A stretch of DNA of 64,000 bases from Steromphala cineraria (taxonomy: Eukaryota > Mollusca > Gastropoda > Trochida > Trochidae): positions 78,311,060 through 78,375,059 of the forward strand of contig OU744721.1 of NCBI GenBank assembly GCA_916613615.1, given 5' to 3'. Under the pieces are notes generated by a model, which did no database searches, was not told where the DNA came from, and saw nothing but the letters and a program-made list of their open reading frames with translations. Below, piece after piece: positions 12,100 through 24,600 of this stretch; the first letter of the stretch is position 1; each line of letters begins with the position of its first letter. The position numbers and the translations under genes are program-made.

Positions 12100-13720
12100 T
12101 ACTTAAACTGGCCAAAGAGTTTGAATTGAAAGCAGCAGCGGCATCGTGTTAATGGTTTTAGTTCTAAAATTGTTCATGGAAAATAGCGAAGACACGTTTT
12201 CATATTACTTTTTGTAAGAGGTTATTATGTTACATGGTAAAAGAGAAGATCATTTTTTTTATCTTGGCTTGCAGTTAAAGATCAAAATCCATACTAAAAT
12301 GTTTCAAAATGTCTAGACCGAATCGAAATTCTCTGAACCAAGGTTAGTGACAAAAACATTGAAAGATATTAAATGCAGACACGATTTTTTACAAAATACC
12401 TTAGAATAGAACCAATGGCTCGGAACTTTATCAGGATTTGCCAAATACAAAAATATAAGTAAAACAAACAAACTATTGGCGCCCATGCCCTCACAAGATA
12501 GTCATCAAATTAACAATTTATATTTCTGTGTACGAGATTTAGGGGGTATATAAGGTGATGTCAGGAAAATGAAAATTAATGGTTCCAATTGAAAGACAAT
12601 TTATTTAAACAAATGAAGAAGTAATAAATTAAATATATATAGTAAAGTTCAGCCATGCCATTTCTTTTTTTACACAAAATGAGTTAACGGTGTTCTCAGA
12701 AAAATGGCTGCCAATTGACTTTATGTGAATCTTTATAATTTGTTCTCTGACTATGGATGATAGGTTTGAGTAATGAGTTTTTGACACTATCATAATAATA
12801 CATTAGCATTAACATACAATTATCAGTGAAAAAAAGATTTTCCCCCAAAAAAACATGCTACTGCTCTTTTTAGGGCACTGCAAATTAACAGATTAACACC
12901 AATGGGACACCAAAGCAGATCAACTGATCATTGTCAATGAATATCAAATGACAAAAAACTCCTTGAGATATCAAGTTAGTCAAACAAAATTTAGATATCT
13001 TGATCTGGTCTTCATGCCACAGCCTTTTCACATAATTTTTATCTGCCATAATCAACCAATATAGAAATATTTGCAAACCAAAATCTATAGTGTCTTTCCG
13101 ACTTGAAGCAAATGTATGTCATGTGGAAAATGTATGTTACCAATGTAAAGTTTCTTTGTGCTCACCACAAAAGATGGAATTTGTATCATATGAAGTCAAA
13201 GATGATGAGTTTATCAAAAAGACACAATTGCAAAATAGCAAAATGTCTTGCATAAATATTGGCGACTAATGCTAAAGAAGACACAATGCAAGATAACTGT
13301 AATCAATATCAAGAAAACAGACAGTCTAACAAATGTAATCACAAGTGTAAATGTGACATTTAGCAGCTTAGCTGAATTATCACCATTAAAAATGCATCCG
13401 GATCTAGATCTAGATTCTCTTACTACGTCAGCAGCCCAAGCACAAAACCAAGACGAATCAGATCAAGAATCACATCTCTAGTAAGGCTTCCATGTGTACT
13501 GGAGTCAGAATTGGGTACCGGTCGAGCTGGACTTAATCCTTTTTCTTTGACTCGAGAACTCAAAAAGAGGTGGTCATTAAGAGTTGCTTCAGTTATTCAG
13601 ACTGTCTGTGATTGTGAAGTTAGATAATCAACATCAAATTTCAAAGATATTGTTGTCAAAATATATTGTATTTATTGTATTACTCCTATGACAAAGTATG
13701 AGTCGACATTCATATATACC
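12100..13720. other. Intergenic DNA with coding-like but broken frames at 12893-13498
   Basis: Three overlapping plus-strand open stretches follow each other in different frames: about 12896-13065, 13036-13266 and 13248-13481. They have amino-acid composition unlike random AT-rich DNA, including an acidic tail LDLDSLTTSAAQAQNQDESD. They could be remains of a decayed gene or retrocopy. I do not recognise the product, and the cysteine-containing middle part is too short to name. Chance is not excluded. Confidence 0.25.
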
Positions 13721-13795
13721 CATGTGTATAGTATTTATATCATGTGTATAGTATTTATATCATGTGTATGGTATTTATATCATGTGTATAGTATT
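13721..13795. repeat. 20-bp tandem repeat, about 3.7 copies
   Basis: Units of CATGTGTATAGTATTTATAT start at 13721, 13741, 13761 and 13781. One internal G-for-A change is seen in the third, and the last copy is partial. Confidence 0.9.
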
Positions 13796-14423
13796 AAGGC
13801 TGAACAACTATTACATGATTCCTTAAATAAAAACAATTACTTTGGGTACCCGATTCCATGTTTAATCTGAATACTTGCGTCCAATTGTTTTAACCCTTGT
13901 AAGCCCTTATCTCCAGATCTCCCAGTATAGATTTGGTTGTGTATCTTGGGATGGTAATTGTTATCATAATGGTAAATCATTTCATCAATTTCATCATAAA
14001 ATAGTAATGGCTACTAACAATTACTAACATATATTTTTTCCTGATCAATGTGTAAAACTATTCCTATGAGGGTCACATACAAATATTCACTTTCATATTT
14101 ACAATGCACGTAAATCAATATTGGCAGAAGAAATCATACAATGCAAGTGATAAAGTTATTCTAAATTTCGTATATATATATAAATTAAAAGGTCTTTAGT
14201 GTTACTTTAATAATTAAAAATCTTGTATACCAAGGTGTATTTTTCATAGAAAGAGACCAAAAGCAAAATTGTTTTCTTTTATTAAATATTCACATATCTC
14301 TTGGTAATAATTTATGTAATTTGTCAATAGGTGTATATTTTCAATTGAGCAACTTAATGATTCATTAGTATTTAATCACTGTATTTTCAGTGACAAAGAA
14401 AATGATATCAAGAGGTGAAAGAG
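13796..14423. other. AT-rich intergenic stretch, nothing recognised
   Basis: I see no gene, RNA or repeat here beyond simple AT-rich sequence. It ends at the left TTAA target site of the following MITE. Confidence 0.5.
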
Positions 14424-14427
14424 TTAA

Positions 14428-14614
14428 AGGGACAGTTCTATTGGGGTATTTTCCCCCTGATTATTACATGATCATTTCACACATATTTTCCAATAAATAA
14501 TTGAGGGTAATATTTTAGTTGTTCTTGATTTAACTATTTGACAAAAATAGAGTGAATCAATGTGCTTCTTGAATTTTCTTTTCAACAAAAAAGTACCCCG
14601 ATAGGATTGTCCCT
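14428..14614. mobile_element. piggyBac-type MITE, 187 bp, TTAA target duplication
   Basis: TIRs are AGGGACAGTTCTATTGGGGT at the left and AGGGACAATCCTATCGGGGT at the right (reverse complement). Each end is flanked by TTAA (14424-14427 and 14615-14618), the piggyBac target. The interior is AT-rich and non-coding. Confidence 0.85.
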
Positions 14615-14879
14615 TTAATGGTTCCTTTGTTTGATGTTGGTGGGCAAGTTGGTAATCTGTTGGGTGGTCAGTGATGCAATGTTGCCTGACCCTTAGACCG
14701 CACTTTATATCCAGCAAGGAACTCGACCAGAAAAATATTTAAGTATTTGTATATTTTTTGTTTGTGTTACTCCAAAGCTAAAAGTTTAAGATTTTATACA
14801 GATTTTGAGTGAGTGAGTTATTAATGAACAGTAGAATTACAGCCATTAGTGATGACGATGACGATCTTAAGAAAAGGTA

Positions 14880-15053
14880 CAGTAGAACACGGATAAAGCG
14901 AACTTGGATATAGCGAACAATCGGATATAGTGAACAAATTTTCAAGTCCCTTCCCTATATAATATCATTAAAATTATATGCGTATAGCCAACACCTGATA
15001 TAGCGAACTGAATTCTTTAGTCCCTTGGAGTTCGTTATATCTGTGTTCTACTG
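14880..15053. mobile_element. pogo/Tigger-like MITE, 174 bp, TA target duplication
   Basis: TIRs are CAGTAGAACACGGATAAAGC at the left and CAGTAGAACACAGATATAAC at the right (reverse complement), with flanking TA at 14878-14879 and 15054-15055. CAGTAGAAC with GATATAGCGAAC repeats resembles pogo/Tigger ends of the Tc1-mariner group. Further GGATATAGCGAAC units lie inside. No coding frame is present. Confidence 0.8.
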
Positions 15054-15055
15054 TA

Positions 15056-18000
15056 TTTCTAATTTAAGTGAAAATGATGTATATCTGAAATACTTGATCC
15101 TCAGAGATATATCAAATAAAAACCCATGAATATCATCCGTTTCATCTGCTCATACCTAGCCCGGTGAATGTGAGGAGCTACTCCAGCCTCCAGATGTCGG
15201 AGCTTCAGGTGAGAGATGCAACCAGCTCTAGGTACACATACAAACACTTCTCTCCCTCAACAGCCCAGATTTGTTAGCAAAATATTAATACAGGTGCTCA
15301 TTACAAAAGGGAACAGGTGTTCTTTGTATAGATATTTATTTTCATAAAAATAATCTATGGTACTCGAGGGGTGTACATGCTTTCCTAGGTAAACTGTAGC
15401 GTCTCTATGAAGTGTGAGGCGAGAGGTCGAGGGTATCCGTCACATAGTCCCCTCCGCCGCTCTATCAAACAGAACTCCATGCAGCAGTCCATTCACTGTC
15501 GAATTACTCTGCAAAACAAAAACAAACTTGAAACTTAAGCTCATCACATTAGCCACAAAGAAAGCCTGCTTAGATTCTTATTAAAACTGGCTTTTCATGA
15601 TACATGGGTGCAGATCTGGACCGTAGACGAGGAATGTTGGTGTACTGGTGTCTTTACACCGAGTTCATGAGCCTGTGACACGAGACTGGGGTGGGGTGAT
15701 GCATTGTGGGACTGGTATCTACAGGTGGCTGATTGCACTCTTCCGTAACCTGGCGAGAGATGACTTAATCAGGCACAGACTGGGCCTTCTAACTCAGCTA
15801 CAGGCGAACAGATCGTCCGTCAGCCAGACCCTAAAATAAGATAAAACCTAAGCAAGTCTATAAGAAGACTTGATAGCTCAATTTTAGGAGTCTCCTTTTA
15901 TTTATTCAATTTGTTTGCAATTTTAGTCTTATTGACCATTTTTTTCCAGTGATAAATAATCTAAATGATAAATTTAAATAAATCTTTTTTTTAAATATTC
16001 AAAAATCTTCTTATTTTTGTAGACTAAATAGATATAGAAAATTTAGAATAACGTAGCAAAATCTAAAGAAAATTCAAATATACTTCACCTAAACCATAAA
16101 TAAAAAAATATATAAATGACATATCTTTCAAAAACATAATAACATGTTTATTATAGGATAAGTCTGAAACCTCCATTCATATTGAAGAATAAAAGAAATA
16201 TATGAAACAATAAAATGTTCCTTTTATATTTTCAAAAATTCCATAAATAGCAAAATGAATTGAGAAATTCAAAGTCATTTATAAAAATTACAGTAAATTT
16301 CACAAGACCCTGAATTGGTTACTGCATTACTTATGGCGATAGACCTGCATTCCAGAGCTTCAATGAAAGATGATTGGCTATTTACAAGCTCATACTTACA
16401 ATATTCTTTTTATGATATTTTTATGATCAAGTCTAGTTACATTTTTAGCTGTAGCCACATTACCCAGTCTGATTAATGAGAGTATTCAACAAAGACGAGA
16501 CGGTCCTGTTTTGCTTCAGTGAGCGAGACTACGCATAATACCGTTGTGTTGAATGGGAACTGTACTGAGCAATTCATCTCGGGCTCTTTCAAATCACTTC
16601 AATGTAACAATGTCATTTTTTTACATCCGAGTTGACAAAGTGTTGAACTGTTAACAAGCAATAAAAGATCAGTCCTCTGACATATAATTTATGTTTCTAA
16701 AGCCCATTCAGTTCTGATGCAAGTACAACATTATTTGTACACGCAGTTGCATTTGTCTGCCGAAGAAGAGAGTTATTCTATTTCGATGGTCGTCTCACGC
16801 CACCCGCTGACGAAATCAACAGCGTGAGATGGACCACCCATTAGCGTCCATAGACTCTCAAATCTACGCAATCAAATCAAATCAGAGAAAATCCCTGTAT
16901 AGACTGGACAAATCTTAAATAAAAGAGTTCCCGAGAGGATGGACAAAGAGAGTCTCAATACCTTCTCAATCATCTGGAAATTCAATACGCAGTCACCCCA
17001 ACTGGAGTTAGGGACTACAAGCATATATTTTTAGCTTTTCTCTAGCCCCTTTTGCATTCAAAGTGTCTGCTGTGGCAAATTAGACGTAATTGGTGGCGGG
17101 TGAACCCTCCCTGTGTCACATGACCTTGTCTGTGTAAGTCAATCCGCGATGGGGGTAAAGAAAAACATGGGCGACAAAACACTAGCTGATTACGTGCCCC
17201 TGACATGCTCCGTTGAACGACCTTACGCCTTTGTTGGGAAATATTCGGTGGAAGAATGGAGGCTGATGATTGAACCATTCATTAAGTATGGTGCCTCATT
17301 ACCCAACTGGGCATGACAGGAAGCCATTTCCAGCTGGTATCAATGCATTGAAATGTCAAATTGATTAAAAATTCGGTGTTAAGATTACTGCAAGATAAAG
17401 ACACTCTGTTTGTTGCTTCAGTTTATCGCTACAAGTCTGTCAAACTTGTTTCAAACTTACAAAGGGAAGAATTTTTATGTTTAAAGTTTTGTCATGACAT
17501 AATTTTTCAACTGTATGAACAATATTTGTATTATTCATTTAAAGAGATTTGCTGATTCAGCCAAATTTCATTGCAAATTATAAATTATCATAATATGTCT
17601 TGTTTGAAAAAAATATTTTTAGGAAGATGTCTGAGAATTTTTTTGCAGTTAATTATTACTGACCAATTCAATAGTATCGTTCTTCTTTATGGCAATTTCA
17701 TTTAAACAAAATGGTTTTATCAGAAGCAGACGAAAACAATAAGATGTGATTTACAGTAAAAATCATAACTGTCAAGAGACAGAGAGAAAATAAATTGAGT
17801 TAATGAATAAACAATTAGAAATGTCTATACAGGGATATAAACTTGTTTCAAGAGTGACAGATGCAAACTGCTTAAATGATTTTTACACTTTTATCAATCC
17901 TAATAAGTAATGATAAGAGTACTCTTGTAGTTTAATAACAGAAAAAGGCTTACCAGTATAGAAAATGATTATAGGTAAAAAATGTAAAAAAAGTCCTTTT

Positions 18001-18624
18001 TATTACATGAATATGGATTGGCACTATAAGCTTTTGGTAATTTAAGTGCTGCTCCATTAGATATGACCAAAAACACAATGAATAATTAACATCAAAATTT
18101 AATTACCGGGTAATTAAAAGTAATTAAATTAGTATTTCCATAATGGCAAAATAGTAGACAGTAATAAACGGTTGAAAATAAACTTGATATAGGAGTTTAA
18201 TAATAATTTGAAATGCTGTGAATCGTCTCAATCGTGTAAACCAAAAGTTTTATTTTTTCGTAATATATGTTACCTAAAATCAATGATAGGACTTGTTTGC
18301 TGGAGGACTTTTTTTTCCTAGTCAAATTTAGAACTCTTCTCTTCGGAAACTTCCCCCCCCAGGACTTTTTTTCTGAACTCCTAGTAGATTTGTTTTAAAA
18401 GCCTGTTTGAAAAAATAATGTAAGCTATTCGCCCGTGTTAACGTATGGCACTCAAAATAAAGCTCTTAAACATTTGACATTAGATACTCTTGTAACACCA
18501 GATTAATCTTAACATTGGTCATTTACAATCTTAGCACTAACAGAGCTTACAAAAATATTTGCATTAATGTTATCACTATTGTAAAGAGTAACGAGAGCAA
18601 AAGAGTTTGTCTTACCCAAACAAC
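15056..18624. other. Intergenic DNA with several higher-GC islands
   Basis: Between the MITE and the CHCHD1 stop codon, blocks of higher GC and complexity at about 15140-15520, 15630-15840, 16480-17000 and 17040-17320 alternate with very AT-rich DNA. They hold short frames without recognisable domains. They could be regulatory DNA, UTR exons or a non-coding RNA. No repeat relation among them was seen. The CHCHD1 3' UTR should occupy the last few hundred bases. Confidence 0.4.
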
Positions 18625-21600
18625 TCAAAATTTGACTTTAATAGTGGGCGGAGGTTGCGGATGTCGTGTGAGCAGTTTGTTGATGGTCTTGGTGGAGGGC
18701 GGGCCAGTAGAGGCGGCAGTTGGGGAGAGTTCCTTCTCCTTCATACTACGGGCTTGTGCCTGGAATATAGAAGCAGCCATGGAAGACATTGATACCAACT
18801 AGACTAGCATTTTTTCCAATAATTTGACATCTCCAATAATTCACCCAAATACTTTTCATAGGGTTACAGATTAAAATGACTTCTAATATTTTAACCAAGT
18901 GTCAAAAGTTAAAAGCTGATGCTTTTATAATTTATTCAACCACTGCTTAAAATCCTTGTGTTATTTGCAAAAAAAACCAAATAATTGCAGAGCATTATTA
19001 CCGTATCTCTAATCAATTTGAAATATTTTTGTATTGAAAGCATTGTAATAAAATCGTGCTTATATATAAAAACAATGCATTTAAATCATGTCCTTGATAT
19101 TTATCTAACATTTTGACAATAGTGCTGAAGATAGTTCAACCATAGAATTTTTATACAAATACTTTTAGGGTTGAATAAATAGACATTACGGTATGAACAA
19201 ATCGGAACTTGTCATAAAAGGAAAGCCCTCCTTACCCCTTGATGAGACCAATAAAAACGTTTAAGTTAAAAAAATCAATAATCTTGGTGAAAAAGTATAA
19301 TTGTGTATAGACAAACAAACTAAAGAAAAAGAAATTCTACATATTAAATGTTTGAATATAAATCCTTCAAGAATTAGGTTGGTCCATAGTCAGCTGTCAA
19401 AATTTATGCTATTAGTATTAAGTTGAGCACTTAATTCCTTATCACAACCAGTCTTTTTTCAAGTAGAAAATGTTTTTATTGCAAGTAACTTTCCTTAAAA
19501 GAAACATTATCAAATGATTGATGTAAACAATTTAAAACAATGTGCAATATTCCATTTGTGAATCAGACATTTAAACAATAAATTGTCAATCTACACCAAG
19601 AAAAGGTAGCAGTTAGTTTTTAAAAAATATATTGTATTCATTGATAATTTCTTCAGAACCATACAATTTTGCAACTTCTTTATGGAAGGAGAGATACTAA
19701 CATCGCAAACAATAGTATCTACACTGAAACTTTCCACTCCTGCAATAAAGAAGTTACAAATCCATAGAACTTTCGTACTCAGCTAACAACTTCTAATGCC
19801 TTTCAAAGAAGAACCATACAACTTTGCAAGACATCATTGGAACAATTCAATTTGACACCTGGAAGCGAGATAGATCAATTCAACACCTGCACAGTATCAG
19901 AATAAAATATTTAAGATAATTTTTCATAGTCACGTTCCTATACCCAACAACCAATAAGAAACCACACTTCACACTATTCGACCAATCAGATACAAGGTAC
20001 AATGAAAAGAGGGACAGAGTGATGATTTTATAATTGGAGATTTGGATAATCGTACATGGAGAGATGACATCCCCTGAATACCGCGAGGGAACCAGGACGA
20101 GAGAATGTGGGATCACTCCCCTTCAGTTGCCATCCTGCTAGTGTGACAAGAGGCAATGGCAGAGTAAACAACCCGGGCGATTGCCACGTTATTTGCTAGT
20201 GAATATCATTTAGTGGCTTTGATGTGCTCCACACCTGAACGCTCTAAGACTGTTTACACAGGTGATTTCTCATTTCTTTGATCCACAATACATAATTTGT
20301 AATCGACACCAATACCCCCCTTTCATAACACTAATTCCAAATTTGACAGCTTTTTAAACAGGATATCCAAATTTGCACAAATTGCTTTTTTTTTCACAAT
20401 TAATTCACACTTGACGTCTAGAGTTGTCACAGTCCATAATAGGAGCATCACCTGTGCAATCAAGTTTTGTTTATTGCAATGTGACCCTGTACGGAGCATA
20501 CAGAAGCTATCTGTTACTGCGACAAGCAGCTCCGCACACCTGGAGAGCTGGCTAATCTATTGGTCAAAAAACTCGGATCTTCCTACACAGGACATTGATG
20601 CAGGTGGCTTCACTTCGCTTTATCTATTTGCAAATTGACCATTCAATGTCAGGGTTGGCTATAGAGGTTTTGAAAACTGCTGAAATGCATGGAATTAAGG
20701 TTCCAGGGTGGTAATCTATGAATAAAACTACAGTTAGAACCAACATATGTTGCTTTGTCAGTTAAAAGATTGGCATCTCTGAAATGTTCTTTTCTAAAAT
20801 AATTCCAATGAGAGAAAGGCCATGTAAGCTTAGTATTATAGAAACTATTAATTTGAAAAACTCTGAAGTCATTATCAAAAGGGTTTTTTTTATTTGCAGA
20901 AGAACCCCAAAGCCATTGTTTTCATTCAAATTTTCCATAATCTCTAATTACAATACTGATATGTAACAGTTTTACAAACAGAACTAAGTCTTTATTGTGA
21001 AATACAAGGTTTTGGTGAATATGCTACTCAATTTTCTGGATAATATCTTTTATTATGAAATGATTTTTTTTTGCTGTATATCATCAGGAAGAATGTGGGG
21101 TATAACATAGTTGGAAATGCAGCCTCTCTTATGAAAAAGAAAATTCTCTGCAACATCATGATTTACACCAAAAATATCCTGCTCCTCTGAGGGAAATTCT
21201 TGTCAGTAATTAAAACCTATCTGGAGCACCTGCACCATCTTCAGTATAACAAAACCAGCCTTTCAATACAACACAGCATAGAAGAGTTAGTTCTTAATTT
21301 TTATTTTACGAGAGTTTATCCAGTTACACCACCTCTACAAGTGGATCACATTAAGATGGGCCATTGTCGAGCATGGCTGATTATGTATATAACAAGGTCA
21401 ATGATTTTGTGATTTATGGCTCCCTTTATTGCCCCTGAAAGAAAAAAGTAATTTCATTTTTTATTATGAATAAAGACACAATGTTGCATTTGAAATTCAA
21501 TGTCAAGATTACCCATTTCAAGGATTTAGTAGGCTCCTTATAAGGCTCATAATAATCTCTGACAAATTATCTCTAATCCCGCAACTCTCAGGCATTTTTG

Positions 21601-24600
21601 ATCAACAAAGGGGCTTCCTTCATTCACAAGTTTTATAGATTATAAAGATAAAATCTATGATTATGTTAGCCAAATATTGAAACATTAACAAATAAAATAG
21701 ACCCATTTGCTCTGTAGCTCATCAGGCTTCATATCAATTTTGCTTTATGGTGTTGCAAATGTGGTTCTACCCTTAGTAGGGGCCACAGGGTCACCATATG
21801 TACAATTTAGAATCCTCCTTATCTAACTTAGAGTTTGCACACAAAGTTTCAGCTTTCAGGCCAGATGAGCTAAAAATCATAATGATTATAGCAAGTCGGG
21901 TATGATGTTACCAAGATAAAGCATAGAGATCATATCAATTTTGTTTTTTCCTAAATTAAGGGTTATAAAATAATTGAACTTTCTTTGTTGTGTTATCAAT
22001 CCACATGCTTGTCAATTGTTTACATGGTTTGACATGAGTTGTACTGAGCCTTGTGATATACTTTCACCGAACTTCGCCTTCCGAACCTGGTATTTATTTT
22101 TTGTCACATTTTTGTGACTGGTAGCAGCATTCATGTTACTGAATTTAGTCCTTTGTTGCTTCCCATTGATATATTGATATATTCAAAATAACAATACAGG
22201 ATTTATATCATATGTTTACATATCATGACATGCATCATATTGAGTAGTATTTAGTCAATACAGAGTCATACATTTAGTATTCAGACAATTATTACTCCTA
22301 AAATATATTTTTCTTCAAGAATAATTACAAAAATCAAAGAAAAACTAAATTTCACATTTCAAAAGTCAGACTAGTCAAGATCATACATAAACTGTTGTTT
22401 TGATGAGAGCATGAACAAATCGACCAATGGGAAAGTTGAATCAAGTGCCATAGATCAACCAGGGACACCTGTAGGTTTCAAAATCTTGTGAAATGTCGGA
22501 GAACACGTGAACCTACACACCTGCAGACTTCAAAGAAAACCAAGTCTTGAAGAAATAAAATCCTTTGTGAAGAACTCTTCTTCTCGAATTTGACACTTTA
22601 CGCCAAGATTTGCATCAGGCAAGAAGCAGCTTATCACGCTGTAGCATCCAGAGAGGATGTTGCTTTGGGAATACCAATTCCGTAGGAGAAGTCAGGTGTG
22701 CCCAAGTTTATTTTAAAAATCTTGTCACACATCTCTCATGTATCACACAGTGTAAGTAATTACAGAATAAAGGTATCATTCCCTTGAAGTTCAGAAAAAC
22801 AACAATATACAGAGAGGTTTGATTTTCCACACCCTACAATCTTCAAAGTTTCTAATTGATCGAAGTTAGGTACACGCAAACAGTATTGGGTATGTGACTC
22901 AAGTTGAGCTGAAGAAAAGGTCTGATGGAGAAATTGTAGATATAGAATCATTATTCTAAGATGCCTATCGGTTAGAACAATAAAAAAAAAAGTACTTTAT
23001 CAGACAATAAAGGTATAGTTTTTATATGACGTAACAATTGAATGACGCAATGACTACCGTCCTCGTGCTTTAACTATAGTAGTTCAGGGCAAAACTATAC
23101 TTTATTACAAAACACATTGGTTTCTTAAGTCAAAGGATTAGATAGAAGTAATAAAGAAGATAAATCATCCATTAACATATTGGGTTATCAGTGAAATTGA
23201 ACATTAAACAATATTTATTTCAGGCTTTAATGTAGAAACGCTTAATGCTCTGTCAGTGTGAATATGATTTCTTTAAAAAGACTTACAAAATGTGAAAATG
23301 AACTTTTCTTATCCTTTTTTTTCAGATTAAAACAAGATGTGTTTGTGAAACACGAATCATGCATCATGCTCGCTGTGTCAAGGTCAAGGTCACAAGGTCA
23401 AATGTCATGGTGTCATCTGAAAGATCTCATCACAAGGGATCCATATGTCAAGTATCAAAGACCTAGCTCTGACCAATCAAAAGTTATGACCAAGGTTAAA
23501 GTTTTTGTGGACAAACGGACAGACGGACGGACGACAGGTGATTCGGGGGCTTAAAAATTTTGAATAAATGGATTTTTTTTTGAGAGCAATTAAGTTCATT
23601 TCAAAGTCATACAGGTTTCACATGATCTACCAAGTAGTGAAATTAGTTAAATGTTTTTATGAATGCCATTGCTGCAACCTTTATGCCTGGAGCAGTTATC
23701 TCCCTTTAAAATTGATTTTTAAACATTTAAACAATAAATTCATATTCATCAGTACCAAATCATTGAAACAGCAAATTTTGTATCTTACATTTCTTATTGA
23801 CGGAAATGATGAGCTATCATCACATGATTAAGTTTACTTCTATCCTTAACATTAAACAAAGATGTTTCCTTCTTGTTTTCTAACAAGAAAAGCCTTTAAA
23901 AAAGGCACAGATGAAGGTTGTGATTAGTCGACCAATTTGGGTGATAAGTGAACAGTAACAACACTGGGGACCAGCACTAATATTAACACGAGTATTGATG
24001 AATCAATCAAAGTTAATTTCATAAAATTAATTTCTATATGAGTTTATGAAAGTTATGATTTTTTTAAAGTTATCATCGAGTGTTGGTTTATTTTATATCA
24101 AAATACACATGGGTAATTTTCTACTATCATTAAAAGTCACTCTTTTGCACATCTCGAAGAAAAAATTTACCGGTACATCTCTGAACACAACTATACTAGA
24201 TTTTCAAGACAGTGGGACAGCATTGACAATGACAGGATATTGTGCAAAATGTACTGTCAAAACGATATCTCCTAGGCGCTATCGCTTGATCTCTCAGAAG
24301 CCATGATGGTTAATTATTAACAGGAGTATTACAGATACTAAAAAAAATATTCTCCGATCATCTGACAAGATTCGATCCCGGGTCCTTAAGATCCGAAGTC
24401 GAAAGCGTTATCCACTGAGCTTAAGCAGATCTGATAGTTATGGTTTGGAACCAACGATGTATGTCATACTCTAAATATACCACGCGTCATGTTCAGTAGC
24501 TATGATGATAAATGATCCACCTATAAGATAACATTAGTCTTATTTCAATGTCACCAGCGTACTTACAGAAATATTCCTTTTAATTCGCCAGGCGAGCCAA

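Noticed and set aside
15440..15515. Minus-strand acceptor plus 22 codons to a stop (SNSTVNGLLHGVLFDRAAEG)
   Set aside because: No upstream exon with matching frame was found at 15.5-17.3 kb, and no family is recognised. A chance open stretch is as likely.
17113..17316. 67-codon plus-strand open frame
   Set aside because: No domain, no codon pattern that I can defend, no splice or start context; treated as part of a higher-GC island.
23258..23554. 98-codon plus-strand open frame
   Set aside because: Most of it is the AAGGTCA/(ACGG)n dispersed repeat.
24355..24425. Functional tRNA gene
   Set aside because: A and B boxes are present, but the anticodon and acceptor stems do not fold; kept only as a SINE head or pseudogene.
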